From NCBI RefSeq assembly GCF_001905795.1, contig NZ_LIXJ01000019.1:1-64000 (forward strand): a stretch of 64,000 nt of DNA, in the 5' to 3' direction. The position numbers and the translations under genes were made by a program. The DNA is from Streptomyces sp. CB01580 (lineage in GTDB: Bacteria; Actinomycetota; Actinomycetes; Streptomycetales; Streptomycetaceae). The notes beneath the pieces are model-generated. The model was not told the origin of the DNA. It did no database searches and saw only the letters and a list, made by a program, of their open reading frames with translations. Shown here piece by piece: positions 25,063 through 35,377 of the stretch. How positions within the stretch are numbered: position 1 is the first letter of the stretch; every line of letters begins with the position of its first letter.

Positions 25063-25533
25063 TCAGAGCCCGGACTCCCTCTCGGCGGGAATCCGGCAGC
25101 GCACCTGCTTCCCCACCGGCGTGCCCGCGACCCGCCACCCGGGCGCGAGCAGGTCGATCAGGGGCAGCCCCCGCCCCGACTCCGCCTCGGGATCGTCCAG
25201 CCGTACACCGCCGAGCACGGGCATCGCCGCCTGGTAGGGGTCGTGCAGCCTGACCCGGACACCTCGCTCCGCTCCGCCACCGCACCCTTGCGGCGGCTCC
25301 ACGGCCACCTCGGCGACGAGCGGCACGAAGTCACCACAGGCGCGGACCGCGTTCCCGAACAGCTCGGACATCACCAACTGCACGGCGTGTGCCTGCCCTT
25401 CAGCCACCCCGGAGTCGGCGAGCGTCTTGCCGATCAGGGCGCGGGTGGCGCGGAGATGGTCGGGCGTGGCGGAGAGATGGAGGACGAACCCGGTGGGGGT
25501 GGAGGTGTGGTACCAGCCGAGGGAGTGGGGCAT
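25063..25533 (-). CDS. RsbW-type ATP-binding protein (anti-sigma-like HATPase)
   Basis: 156 residues with a GHKL/HATPase_c fold of the RsbW/SpoIIAB kind: HAVQLVMSELFGNAVRACG (N-box), LHDPYQAAMP and ESGRGLPLIDLLAPGW (G1/G2-box), and GKQVRCRIP at the end. These short ATPases are common in Streptomyces next to WhiJ-like XRE regulators and DUF397 proteins, and both lie divergently here. AGGAG with 5-nt spacing supports the ATG at 25533 over a much longer frame. The partner (sigma, anti-sigma antagonist or XRE protein) is unknown. Confidence 0.88.
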   Translation of the reverse strand: MPHSLGWYHTSTPTGFVLHLSATPDHLRATRALIGKTLADSGVAEGQAHAVQLVMSELFGNAVRACGDFVPLVAEVAVEPPQGCGGGAERGVRVRLHDPYQAAMPVLGGVRLDDPEAESGRGLPLIDLLAPGWRVAGTPVGKQVRCRIPAERESGL

Positions 25534-25603
25534 AGAGGCTCCTACGTCGAGGGTGAACTCTGCTCGCTCTGCGCTGGCTTGAGAGTGCCCGCCCTCCGTG
25601 ATC

Positions 25604-25613
25604 ACTTGCAAGT
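25604..25613. promoter_or_regulatory. palindromic candidate operator ACTTGCAAGT
   Basis: A perfect 10-bp palindrome lies in the 153-bp spacer between the divergent ATPase and XRE genes. It is a plausible binding site for the XRE regulator, which would then control both transcripts. Binding is inferred. Confidence 0.55.
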
Positions 25614-25686
25614 TTGTCACCCGAAATGATGGATCGAACTTCCATTCCCCTGGACGGTCGCTGTTTTTCGGTGGAAGGCTCGGCTC

Positions 25687-26556
25687 ATGCCAAACGTGCG
25701 CCCTGTACCTACCGTTCGACGTCGACGACTTGGCGAGGCACTGCGCCGGTACCGCAACGCGACCGGCATGAGTCTTGATACGGCATCCGCCGAGCTTGGC
25801 TGGCTGGGGCCGAAGTTGTCGCGGATCGAGACCGCCAACGGCCACATCCGCCCAACCGAGGTCGCCCCGCTACTCAAGGTCTACGGCGTGACCGAACCCG
25901 ACGTCGTGAGCGCGCTGGAAGGACTCGCCAAGGACGCCCGAAAGCAAGGCTGGTGGCAGACGTACAGCGGGGTGGTGGCTCCCGCGTACGCGGACTACAT
26001 CTCCCTGGAATCGGACGCGGAGAGCTTGCGCATCTGGAGCCCCCTACTGGTTCCTGGGCTGCTCCAGACCGCCGGATACGCACGCGAGACGGTGAGCGCC
26101 AATGCCACCACGCGCACACCGGAAGAGGTCACCGCACTGTCAGAGGTACGCATGGCTCGACAGGCTGTGCTCACCCGCCCCGACGGCCCATTGAAGTTCT
26201 GGGCGGTTCTCCACGAAGCGGTCCTGCATCAACGCTTCGCGGTACGGCCCGACACCATGCGTGATCAGCTACGACGCCTTTTGGACGTCGCTGAACTGCC
26301 CAATGTCACCCTGCAGATCATGCCCCTGGCCGCGACTCCGCACCCCGGCGGTGCCGGCGGCTTCAACCTGGTCGGCTTTCCCGGGCCGATGCCGGACGTC
26401 GTTCTCTTGGAAAACCTCATCGGCGCGACTTACGTTGAGGGCGTCGACGAAGTGCAGGTCTTCGCCGACGCCTTCGAGCGCATCGTCGCGGCAGCACTCC
26501 CGGTGGATGACTCGATGGCCCTCATCACACGGATGGAAGAGGAAAGCCGCAGGTGA
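25687..26556 (+). CDS. XRE-family regulator with DUF5753 domain (WhiJ-like)
   Basis: 289 residues. The N-terminal Cro/C1-type helix-turn-helix is LGEALRRYRNATGMSLDTASAELGW and LSRIETANGHIRPTEV. The large C-terminal DUF5753 domain includes LRIWSPLLVPGLLQTAGYAR, VLHEAVLHQRF and LPNVTLQIMPLAA. This pairing defines the abundant WhiJ-like developmental regulators of Streptomyces, which act with a downstream DUF397 protein. The gene overlaps the DUF397 start by 4 bases (GTGA), so the two are co-translated. Confidence 0.93.
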   Translation: MPNVRPVPTVRRRRLGEALRRYRNATGMSLDTASAELGWLGPKLSRIETANGHIRPTEVAPLLKVYGVTEPDVVSALEGLAKDARKQGWWQTYSGVVAPAYADYISLESDAESLRIWSPLLVPGLLQTAGYARETVSANATTRTPEEVTALSEVRMARQAVLTRPDGPLKFWAVLHEAVLHQRFAVRPDTMRDQLRRLLDVAELPNVTLQIMPLAATPHPGGAGGFNLVGFPGPMPDVVLLENLIGATYVEGVDEVQVFADAFERIVAAALPVDDSMALITRMEEESRR

Positions 26557-26774
26557 AGGAGTCAAAGGCCGAGCTGTACGCAGAGGATCTCTCTGCCGCG
26601 AAGTGGCGCAAGGCATCCGCGAGCGCAGGCGAGAACGACTGCGTCGAGGTCGCCGAACTGCCGCACGGCGCACGGGCCGTACGGGACTCGAAGAACCCGG
26701 ATCGGGAACCGCTGCGCTTCACCGCGTCGGAGTGGGCCGCGTTCCGGGCCGGTGTCGTGGCGGGCGAGCTGTGA
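26553..26774 (+). CDS. DUF397 domain protein
   Basis: 73 residues. The DUF397 pattern is clear: LSAAKWRKASASAGENDCVEVAEL, then AVRDSKNPDREPLRFTASEWAAFRAGV. DUF397 proteins accompany WhiJ-like XRE regulators and appear to modulate them, somewhat like toxin-antitoxin partners. It starts with GTG inside the stop of the XRE gene. A 16-bp hairpin follows its stop. Confidence 0.95.
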   Translation: MKESKAELYAEDLSAAKWRKASASAGENDCVEVAELPHGARAVRDSKNPDREPLRFTASEWAAFRAGVVAGEL

Positions 26775-26795
26775 GCTCGTAGAGGAGGATGCGGC

Positions 26796-26832
26796 GACGG
26801 GCCGGTGGTTCTCGGAGAACCACCGGCCCGTC
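26796..26832. terminator. 16-bp bidirectional terminator
   Basis: Arms 26796-26811 and 26817-26832 (GACGGGCCGGTGGTTC and its complement) with a 5-nt loop separate the convergent DUF397 and hsdM genes. Confidence 0.88.
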
Positions 26833-26840
26833 GTCCTTGT

Positions 26841-28469
26841 CTACTTTTCGTCGGCCGACGGCGGTGCGTCCTTCTTCAGGGTCCGGACCACGGCCGTGAA
26901 CTCAGCCAGTGCCACTTCGAGTTCGTCGACGATCTCCTGCGCGATCACGTCCGGTGACTCGTACCTCGTGCTCGCGGCGGTGTCGGACTTGAGCACCGCA
27001 AGATCCAGGTTGACCTTGTCCCGGCCGATCAGCTCGTCGTAGTCGTACGGGCGGAACCGGTCGCTCGGGGTGCGCTGGGTGAAGTGCCTGCCGCCGGAGT
27101 GGTAGGCGGCGACGAAGTCGTCGAGATGCTGCCGGCCCAGCTGGCGCTGCTTGAGCGTGAAGCGCTGATCCGTACGGAAGTCGTAGACCCAGAGCTTGCG
27201 GGTGCCGGGGCGGCCTCCGGTGCGCTGGCCCGTCTTGTCGAAGAACAGGACGTTGGCCTTGACGCCGTTGGCGTAGAAGATGCCGGTGGGCAGGCGCAGG
27301 AGGGTGTGGACGTCGCAGAGGTTGAGCAGGTTTCTGCGGATGCTCTCGCCAGCACCACCCTCGAAGAGGACGTTGTCGGGGAGGACAAGGGCGGCTCGGC
27401 CGTTGGTCTTCAGCAGGTTGTAGATGTGCTGGACGAAGTTGAGCTGCTTGTTGGTCGTCTGCGCCCAGAAGTCGGTGCGGGCGGTGTACGACTCACCGGT
27501 CACCGAGCCGACGCCGAAGGGCGGGTTGGCGAGCACGATGTCGTAGTGCCGCTTCGGGGGGCGGGCCAGGGAATCCTGGATGGTGATGAGCGGCTTGGCC
27601 TCGGAGCTTCCGATGCCGTGCAGCAGCATGTTCATCAGGGCGAGCCGGCCGGTCTCGCGGACGAGTTCGTAACCGGTGATCGCGCCGGTCTGGAGGGCCC
27701 GGCCCTGGTCGCCGTAGAGCTCGTTCTCGTAGTTCTGGACAAGGTGGGCGTGTGCCGCGATGAGAAAGCCGCCGGTGCCGCAGGCCGGGTCGGTGATGGT
27801 CTCGCCGGGCTTCGGCCGCACGCAGTCGACCATGGCGTCGATGAGTGGGCGGGGCGTGAAGTACTGACCCGCGCCGGTCTTGCGGTCCTCTGCACCGCGC
27901 TGGAGAAGACCTTCGTAGGCATCGCCCTTGAGGTCCTGGTTCTCGGTGGTCCAGGTGTAGGGATTGATCAGATCCTTGATCAGACGTTCGAGGACCGCCG
28001 GTTCCTGGATCTTGTTCTGCGCCTTGGTAAAGACCTCGCCGAGCATGGTGCCGCCACGCTGACCGAGGTCCTTGAGGATGAACTCGTAGTGGTCGAGCAG
28101 CGCTTCGGCGGACCGGGTCATCAGGCTCTTCCAGTCCCGGCCCTCGGGTACGAGAGGCTTCTCGGGGACGTTGCGCCGGAAGATGGCCGGACGGTTGGCG
28201 CGCTCGTCGGCCATCTTCAGGAAGAGGAGGTACGTGAGCTGCTCGACGTAGTCGAGGGTGGAGACGCCAGAGTGGCGGAGTAGTTCGCAGTACGACCAGA
28301 GGCGGTTGACGAGGGTGGAGGTCGAGACCGGGGTGGCGGGAGTGGCCTTGACTTTAGCTTCGGTCGCCTGGGGGGCGGTGCCCGCACCGGCCGCCGACGG
28401 CGAGGCCACCGCGTCGGCGGGGCTCTCGGGGATCGGCTTCTCGGTGCTGCTGCTCATGATCGTGCTCAC
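26841..28469 (-). CDS. hsdM: type I restriction-modification system methylase subunit HsdM
   Basis: 542 residues. A low-complexity Ala/Pro N-terminus (about 1-50) precedes the HsdM N-terminal helical domain (STLDYVEQLTYLLFLKMADERA), then GQYFTPRPLIDAMVD, motif I DPACGTGGFL (D227) and motif IV NPPFG (315-319), and LLRLPTGIFYANGVKANVLFF. It methylates adenine in the host sequence, with HsdS supplying specificity. Translation starts at GTG 28469 inside the hsdS stop (GTGA overlap) or at ATG 28457. It is the last gene of the hsdR-hsdS-hsdM operon. Confidence 0.96.
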   Translation of the reverse strand: MSTIMSSSTEKPIPESPADAVASPSAAGAGTAPQATEAKVKATPATPVSTSTLVNRLWSYCELLRHSGVSTLDYVEQLTYLLFLKMADERANRPAIFRRNVPEKPLVPEGRDWKSLMTRSAEALLDHYEFILKDLGQRGGTMLGEVFTKAQNKIQEPAVLERLIKDLINPYTWTTENQDLKGDAYEGLLQRGAEDRKTGAGQYFTPRPLIDAMVDCVRPKPGETITDPACGTGGFLIAAHAHLVQNYENELYGDQGRALQTGAITGYELVRETGRLALMNMLLHGIGSSEAKPLITIQDSLARPPKRHYDIVLANPPFGVGSVTGESYTARTDFWAQTTNKQLNFVQHIYNLLKTNGRAALVLPDNVLFEGGAGESIRRNLLNLCDVHTLLRLPTGIFYANGVKANVLFFDKTGQRTGGRPGTRKLWVYDFRTDQRFTLKQRQLGRQHLDDFVAAYHSGGRHFTQRTPSDRFRPYDYDELIGRDKVNLDLAVLKSDTAASTRYESPDVIAQEIVDELEVALAEFTAVVRTLKKDAPPSADEK

Positions 28470-29953
28470 AGGGGAAGTGCTTCCTGGGTGCCAGAGGGAA
28501 CCGGCCGGCCGGAGGTCTGGGGAGCGGCCGGGGGTGTCGTACGGGGCACGCGCTTACGCCTGGCTGGCTTGGCGCAGACGGCCCGCTTGGCGCGGATCCG
28601 GTCGAGGAGGACGGGGGCGGGCTCGTCGTCGGGGTCCTGGGGGACCAGGGTGCCGGTGAAGGCGGCGTGGAGGAGCGCGTTACGAAGCCGTGCAGCTTCA
28701 CGAGTCTGTTTATCCAACTGCCCTTTCAGCGGGCTCACCCGACTCATGGTATCCGCAATGGCAGTCGCCACGCCTTTCTGCTCCGCACCTTTAAGAGGAA
28801 TAGGAATTCGAGCAGAGCGAACAGTTGCCTGCGAGATGTTCCGCATCGAGTCGCTGGTTCCTGTCGCTGCCGCAGAATACTGGGAACGCACTGGTCGCGA
28901 CGAGAGAACTTCGATGAGCCAATTCCTGTCAATCCCGGCTTTTGGCACCAATCGCAGACTCTTGTCACTGAGCATCAGCTTGGCACGAGTAGCGCCGACC
29001 AAGACTGGGGCACCAACGTAGTCAACGGTATTCGCGCGACTCATGAGAATATCGCCACTATGGATCTCATAGTCAGGATTCGGTTCACGCTCGAGAGGCA
29101 ATGCCTTGTTTTCGTCCGCCCTGAATTCACCCCAAGTCATGGCGCTGACCTTGATGACACCCCACTCATCATAACGAGCTGACCTCGGAAGGCAAGTGAA
29201 AGATTTCCCAGCCTCGATTCTTTCGAGGACGTCCCCTACAACACCCCACCTCCACCCTTCGGGTAGCGAATCCCCATCTGCTTGCCAGACACCCCGAGAA
29301 CGCACAGCCTGGATAAGATCTTCAAACTTCTTGGCAGCCAGGCACAAAGCCGCCTCCCCCGTCCCAACATGCACCAGCTGATCCTCCAACTTGGCGACGA
29401 TGCGGTGCTGTTCAGTGAGAGGCGGTACCGGGATCTCCAACTCGGCCAGGTAGGGGCGCGGTACACGTCGCTGGCCCACGGCACCGGTCATGTGTCGCTC
29501 CGCCGTCCGGCGGACGTGCCGTTGCAGCAGAAAATGCATCAAGTATTCGGGGAGAACAGCTCCACGGCTCCGCAACACATGGAACTCAGTGCTTCCCATT
29601 GCCCGTCCGCCGGTCAGCCCTTGCGCCTTCGCGATCTTCCCATTCTCCATGCAGGGCGTAATTTTCGCGAAAAGTACGTCGTTTTCCTGGAACCTGGTCA
29701 GCGACCTATTCTTGACGTCGCCGTACCGCACCTGCGTCGATGCGTCTATGCGCCCCGTCGCCGCCTCAACAGCAGCCATAGGCACCTGGGAAATCAGTTC
29801 GTCGTCACCGGGCTCCTCGTCGAAGCCCCGGGGATTCACATCGCACAACTCGCCAATCGTCGCCCGCACCCACCCCGCAGGAAGCCCCTCCGTGACATCC
29901 CCCTCGAAATCCGAACCCCCCGGCTCCGGCCCCGTACCCGAGTCGGTTGTCAC
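28466..29953 (-). CDS. hsdS: type I restriction-modification specificity subunit HsdS
   Basis: 495 residues with two target-recognition domains. TRD1 is at about 25-185 (LPAGWVRATIGELCDVNPRG; PVPPLTEQHRIVAKLEDQL closes it) and TRD2 at about 225-420 (LPEGWRWGVVGDVLERIEAG; IPIPLKGAEQKGVATAI). A helical spacer follows each TRD, and the C-terminus is basic (KRAVCAKPARRKRVPR). Base composition drops noticeably over 28700-29750, with many A/T third positions, unlike its neighbours. That fits recombination or import of the recognition domains. It starts at GTG 29953 within the hsdR stop. Confidence 0.94.
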   Translation of the reverse strand: MTTDSGTGPEPGGSDFEGDVTEGLPAGWVRATIGELCDVNPRGFDEEPGDDELISQVPMAAVEAATGRIDASTQVRYGDVKNRSLTRFQENDVLFAKITPCMENGKIAKAQGLTGGRAMGSTEFHVLRSRGAVLPEYLMHFLLQRHVRRTAERHMTGAVGQRRVPRPYLAELEIPVPPLTEQHRIVAKLEDQLVHVGTGEAALCLAAKKFEDLIQAVRSRGVWQADGDSLPEGWRWGVVGDVLERIEAGKSFTCLPRSARYDEWGVIKVSAMTWGEFRADENKALPLEREPNPDYEIHSGDILMSRANTVDYVGAPVLVGATRAKLMLSDKSLRLVPKAGIDRNWLIEVLSSRPVRSQYSAAATGTSDSMRNISQATVRSARIPIPLKGAEQKGVATAIADTMSRVSPLKGQLDKQTREAARLRNALLHAAFTGTLVPQDPDDEPAPVLLDRIRAKRAVCAKPARRKRVPRTTPPAAPQTSGRPVPSGTQEALPL

Positions 29954-32900
29954 GCGCTCAGCTCCCTGTCCAGTTCAGTGATGATTTGTTCCGCCCGCGT
30001 CCCCCCGAATTCGGCGATGAAACCGTCCGTGCCGTTGTGCGAGGTGAAAGGGGCGTAATCGAGGTCAGCGGTGTCGAAGCGTACACGTTTGGCGGTCGCC
30101 TCGGCGATGCGGTCGAGCCACCAGCGTTGCCGTTCCGTGAACCGGGTGCCCATCTGCTCCTGGCTGACGATCCATGTCTGATAGCGCCCACGCACGACCT
30201 CCTCATGCGGGCGCGGAGCCGGTGCGCCCCGCTCGGCGCCGCCCGCGAGTTCGTAGCGGAGCAGGGCCAGAAGGTCAGGGGCCGTGTGTGTGCGGCGAGC
30301 CCCGTCGGTCGCCGCCTCGCCCAGCTTCTCGTACGCCTGCCAGAGCTTGTCCGGGGTCCAGGCGCGCGGTGGGCGGGCGATGCTGCGGGCCACGTCGTTG
30401 AGCCTGTTCATGGCGACGCTCGGCGGCACGTCGGAGCCGGCGCTGAACGCGATGGACATGGCCGCGATCTCGTCTCGGTTGTCAGCGATGTACTGGCGCC
30501 AGTCACGGACCGTCCGCGCCGCCGTGTCCTCGTCATCGGCGACCGCGCCCGCACGGAGCAGTTCGTCCACGCCGTTCTCGTCGTAGAGGATGTCCTTCGC
30601 GCGCCGCATCTCCAGCAGTCGGGCGCGCAGCGGTGGCTGGGCGGCGAGCGGCTGCACAGCACGCTCGATGAGGTCACGTACCGCGCGCGCGGGATCGCGG
30701 CCCGCGCGCTCGGCGGCCTCCCGAACTTCGAGCTGCCGGTCCGCCGAAACGGCGTCGACCATCTCGTGAACGATCTTCGCCAGTTCCATTCCGCCGCTCA
30801 GGCGCTGGATCTCGGCTCGCTCCTCGTCCGTCATTTGAATATCGAGTTTGGCGAGTCGGGCCGCGAGGGTGGAGACCTCTTCCTCCTCGATGGTGTTCGC
30901 GGCAGTTTTACGAAGCAGCTTTTCCAGACTGATCTGTTTGTCGGTGTGTCGTTCCAGCGGCGCCGCGTCGACTTTCGGCTTCTTTGTCACGCCGACCGCG
31001 TCGACGATCACGAAGCGAGTTTTGGGCCCGACACCGGGGGTGACCTTCTCAAAATCCGTGAGGGAGAGCGTGCGGGCGCCACGGCCCTTCATCTGCTCGA
31101 AGTACGCCCAGCTCTTGACGTCCCTGAGGAACAGCAGACACTCGAGGGGCTTGACGTCCGTCCCGGTGGCGATCATGTCGACCGTGACCGCGATGCGCAG
31201 GTCGGGAAGGTTACGGAAGGCCACGAGGCGCTCAGCGGCGTTGCGGGCCGCGCTGGTGATCTTCGCGCAGAAGTCGTTGCCCTTGCCGAAGACGTCCCGG
31301 ATGACCTCGACGATCTCCTCGGCGTGGTTGTCGTTCTTGGCGAAGACCAGCGTCTTGGGCACATACATCTCGTCCCACAGCAGAGCACCCGTGTCCGGAT
31401 GACGTCTGGCCCGCTCGGGGAAGATCTCCGTGAACAGCCGGTCGCGAAAGGTCTGGACGACCGTACGCAACTGGTCCTTGCTGATGACTCCGACACCTAC
31501 CTGGCGCGCGCCGTACTCGATGTCCTCGTCGATGTCCTCGTAGCGCTGGCGGCGCGTGCGGCGGTCACGGACCGGGATGGTGCCCTGCGCGATGACTCCG
31601 CCCTCGGCGGTTATCCGTGTCTCGATCTCGTACACGGAGAAGTCGACGTTGACGCGATCGGCCACGGCCTCCGGGTACGAGTACTCGCTGACCAGGTTGG
31701 CGTTGAAGTAACCGAAGGTCTGGGCGACGGGGGTGGCGGTGAGGCCGACGATGGGGGCGTCGAAGTACTCGAGGACGGAGCGCCACTTGCCGTAGATGGA
31801 GCGGTGGCACTCGTCGACGACGATCAGGTCGAAGGCTTCCGGGGGGATGTTCGCGTTGTAGCCGACCTCGATGCCGCCCGGCACCTCGACGTCGTAGCCG
31901 GTCTCCCCCTCCCCTCGTTCGGTCCCCGGCAGGGTCGCACCGGTGAGTTCCATATAGAGGCGCTGGACGGTGGAGATGACGACCTTGGAGGAGGCGAACA
32001 TGCCCTCCGCGCCGAGGCGCTGGACGTTGTAGAGGTCGGCGAACTTGCGGTCGGTGTCCGGGGTCCTGAAGTTCTCGAACTCCGCGAAGGCCTGTACACC
32101 GAGGTTGTTGCGGTCGACAAGGAATAGCACGCGCTCGGCGCGGGCGTGCTTGAGGATCCGGTACGAGAACGTGACGGCCGTGAACGTCTTGCCGGCGCCG
32201 GTGGCCATCTGCACGAGGGCACGGGACTGTCCCATCCCCTGCTGGCCCTTGCCGAAGGCCAGCGAGTTCTCCACGCCGCGTACCGCCGCGATCTGCGCCG
32301 GCCTCAGGGGGCGTTCGTCGAGTTCGGGCATGCGCCGTCGCAGTCTGGCCCGGTAGCTGGGGGCCTGCTCGTCCTCCTCGGCCTGGCGGACCCAGCGGGC
32401 CAGTGTGCGCGGCTGGTGGAAGGAGAAGATGCGGCGGGTGCGGGAGTGCGGGTCGAGGACGGACCGGAAGCGGGTCTCGCCGCCGTCGCTGACGTAGCGG
32501 AACGGGAGCGGGGTGCGCCAGGCGGTGAGGCGCTGCTGGGCGTCGGTGGGATGGTCGGCGTAGCGGTCGGCCTGGGCCTCCGCGGCGGACAGGTCGGCGC
32601 CCTCGCGCTTGGCCTCGATGACGCCGACGAGCTTGCGGTCGACGTAGAGGGCATAGTCGGCGCGGCCCCGGGCGGTGGTGACCTCGCGGACAGCCACGCC
32701 GTTGCCCCGCCAGTCGCCCTGGACGTGGAGGTTGAGGTCGGCGCGACCGTCCTGGACGTCCCAGCCCGCCGCCGTGAGCATGGCGTCGAGCCGCTTGCGG
32801 ACCTGCACTTCGGTGAGGGGTTCGCGGGATGCCTGCTCGGCGTTGTCGAGGAGACGCGCGCGCTCGGCGACGGCGGCCGATGCGGCGGCGGTGTCGGTGG

Positions 32901-33633
32901 CGCCTGCGTGTCGGCGGCTGAGCTGTGCGGCCTCGGCGGCGGCCTGGAACTCCTCTACCTGGTGCTGCATGGCCGCAACCGCGCGGGCCAGTTCCTCGCG
33001 CTCGGCCTGGGCCTGGGCCAGCTCGCGCTCGACGGCACTGCGGGCGGCCTGCTCTGCCTGGGCCTGGGATGCCTGGTCGTGGTAGCTGAGGCGGGCCTCC
33101 TCCAGCTCCCTGCGGGCCCGGGCGACGTCCTGGAGCAGGCGCTCGTTCTCGGTGGCCGGGGTGTGGTCGGGGCTGGGCGGCACGAACGGCAGCTGCTCGC
33201 GCGAGCCGGTGAGCAGCCGGTGGTACCAGGCTCCGAGACGGAAGCAGGTACGCAGGGCGCGGAAGGCATCGTCGGCGCTGTCGAGCCCCGAGTGGTTCGC
33301 CTCGTTACCGAGGGTACGCACCTCGTGGAAGGCGGAGCCCACGTCGCCGTGGAGGTAGCCCTCCCGGTCCAGGGCTCGCAGCCGGTCGAACTGGGTGGTT
33401 CCCTCCACACGGACCCGGGCCCGGCTGATCAGGTCGGCCGCCATAGCCTCCGCGAACTGGCGGCACTTGATCAGGGAGGTGTTCGGGTCGGTGAAGACAT
33501 GGCTCTCGGCGGCGGTTCCGTAGGCGACGAGCAGCGGAAGGTGCGGCAGCAGGAACCCGAAGTTGCGAGACTTCCCGGCCAGGCGTACGAGTCGGGGGTC
33601 TGGCGCCTGAGACGCCCCGTCTGCGCTGCTCAT
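29950..33633 (-). CDS. hsdR: type I restriction endonuclease subunit HsdR (EcoEI-like)
   Basis: 1227 residues, the ATP-dependent translocase and nuclease of the complex. Residues 1-150 resemble DUF4145. A Glu/Ala/Gln-rich coiled coil spans about 165-240. The HSDR_N nuclease is at about 275-345 (RADYALYVDRKLVGVIEAK, with D326 and E340-A-K342). Helicase motifs: MATGAGKTFTA (477-483), VVDECHRS (DECH 607-610), GLTATP, and the motif VI region FEQMKGRGART. An EcoEI_R_C-type C-terminus follows. It is first in the operon, with a 4-base overlap into hsdS. The nuclease triad is intact. Confidence 0.96.
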   Translation of the reverse strand: MSSADGASQAPDPRLVRLAGKSRNFGFLLPHLPLLVAYGTAAESHVFTDPNTSLIKCRQFAEAMAADLISRARVRVEGTTQFDRLRALDREGYLHGDVGSAFHEVRTLGNEANHSGLDSADDAFRALRTCFRLGAWYHRLLTGSREQLPFVPPSPDHTPATENERLLQDVARARRELEEARLSYHDQASQAQAEQAARSAVERELAQAQAEREELARAVAAMQHQVEEFQAAAEAAQLSRRHAGATDTAAASAAVAERARLLDNAEQASREPLTEVQVRKRLDAMLTAAGWDVQDGRADLNLHVQGDWRGNGVAVREVTTARGRADYALYVDRKLVGVIEAKREGADLSAAEAQADRYADHPTDAQQRLTAWRTPLPFRYVSDGGETRFRSVLDPHSRTRRIFSFHQPRTLARWVRQAEEDEQAPSYRARLRRRMPELDERPLRPAQIAAVRGVENSLAFGKGQQGMGQSRALVQMATGAGKTFTAVTFSYRILKHARAERVLFLVDRNNLGVQAFAEFENFRTPDTDRKFADLYNVQRLGAEGMFASSKVVISTVQRLYMELTGATLPGTERGEGETGYDVEVPGGIEVGYNANIPPEAFDLIVVDECHRSIYGKWRSVLEYFDAPIVGLTATPVAQTFGYFNANLVSEYSYPEAVADRVNVDFSVYEIETRITAEGGVIAQGTIPVRDRRTRRQRYEDIDEDIEYGARQVGVGVISKDQLRTVVQTFRDRLFTEIFPERARRHPDTGALLWDEMYVPKTLVFAKNDNHAEEIVEVIRDVFGKGNDFCAKITSAARNAAERLVAFRNLPDLRIAVTVDMIATGTDVKPLECLLFLRDVKSWAYFEQMKGRGARTLSLTDFEKVTPGVGPKTRFVIVDAVGVTKKPKVDAAPLERHTDKQISLEKLLRKTAANTIEEEEVSTLAARLAKLDIQMTDEERAEIQRLSGGMELAKIVHEMVDAVSADRQLEVREAAERAGRDPARAVRDLIERAVQPLAAQPPLRARLLEMRRAKDILYDENGVDELLRAGAVADDEDTAARTVRDWRQYIADNRDEIAAMSIAFSAGSDVPPSVAMNRLNDVARSIARPPRAWTPDKLWQAYEKLGEAATDGARRTHTAPDLLALLRYELAGGAERGAPAPRPHEEVVRGRYQTWIVSQEQMGTRFTERQRWWLDRIAEATAKRVRFDTADLDYAPFTSHNGTDGFIAEFGGTRAEQIITELDRELSA

Positions 33634-33788
33634 GAGTTGGTACCGCCTTCCGAGAGTAAGAAGGTCACCGCTGCTCGTACAGTGTGATCACCCGTCGAGC
33701 CTAACCGGCGACCGGTCCTTGCCGCTGGTTCTTCTGCCCCACGGTTCCGACCGCCGTGATCTGGTTCCCGCCACCGTCGAAAAGCCAC

Positions 33789-33802
33789 GCCAACACGTTG
33801 GC
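33789..33802. promoter_or_regulatory. inverted repeat GCCAAC-AC-GTTGGC upstream of tldD
   Basis: A perfect 6-bp inverted repeat with a 2-bp centre lies about 50 bp before the tldD start, in the divergent hsdR/tldD spacer. It is a plausible operator or -35 flank; no cognate regulator is nearby. Confidence 0.4.
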
Positions 33803-33853
33803 AACATGATTCACTCACCCGGACCGCGCCATGCCTATAAGGGGAGGCCGCAC

Positions 33854-35347
<1,494 letters not shown>

Positions 35348-35377
<30 letters not shown>

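Noticed and set aside
23073..28469. The two HsdM-like genes being one duplicated type I system
   Set aside because: Motif I, N-terminal regions and partners differ, and a divergent regulatory set lies between them; they are better read as separate systems.
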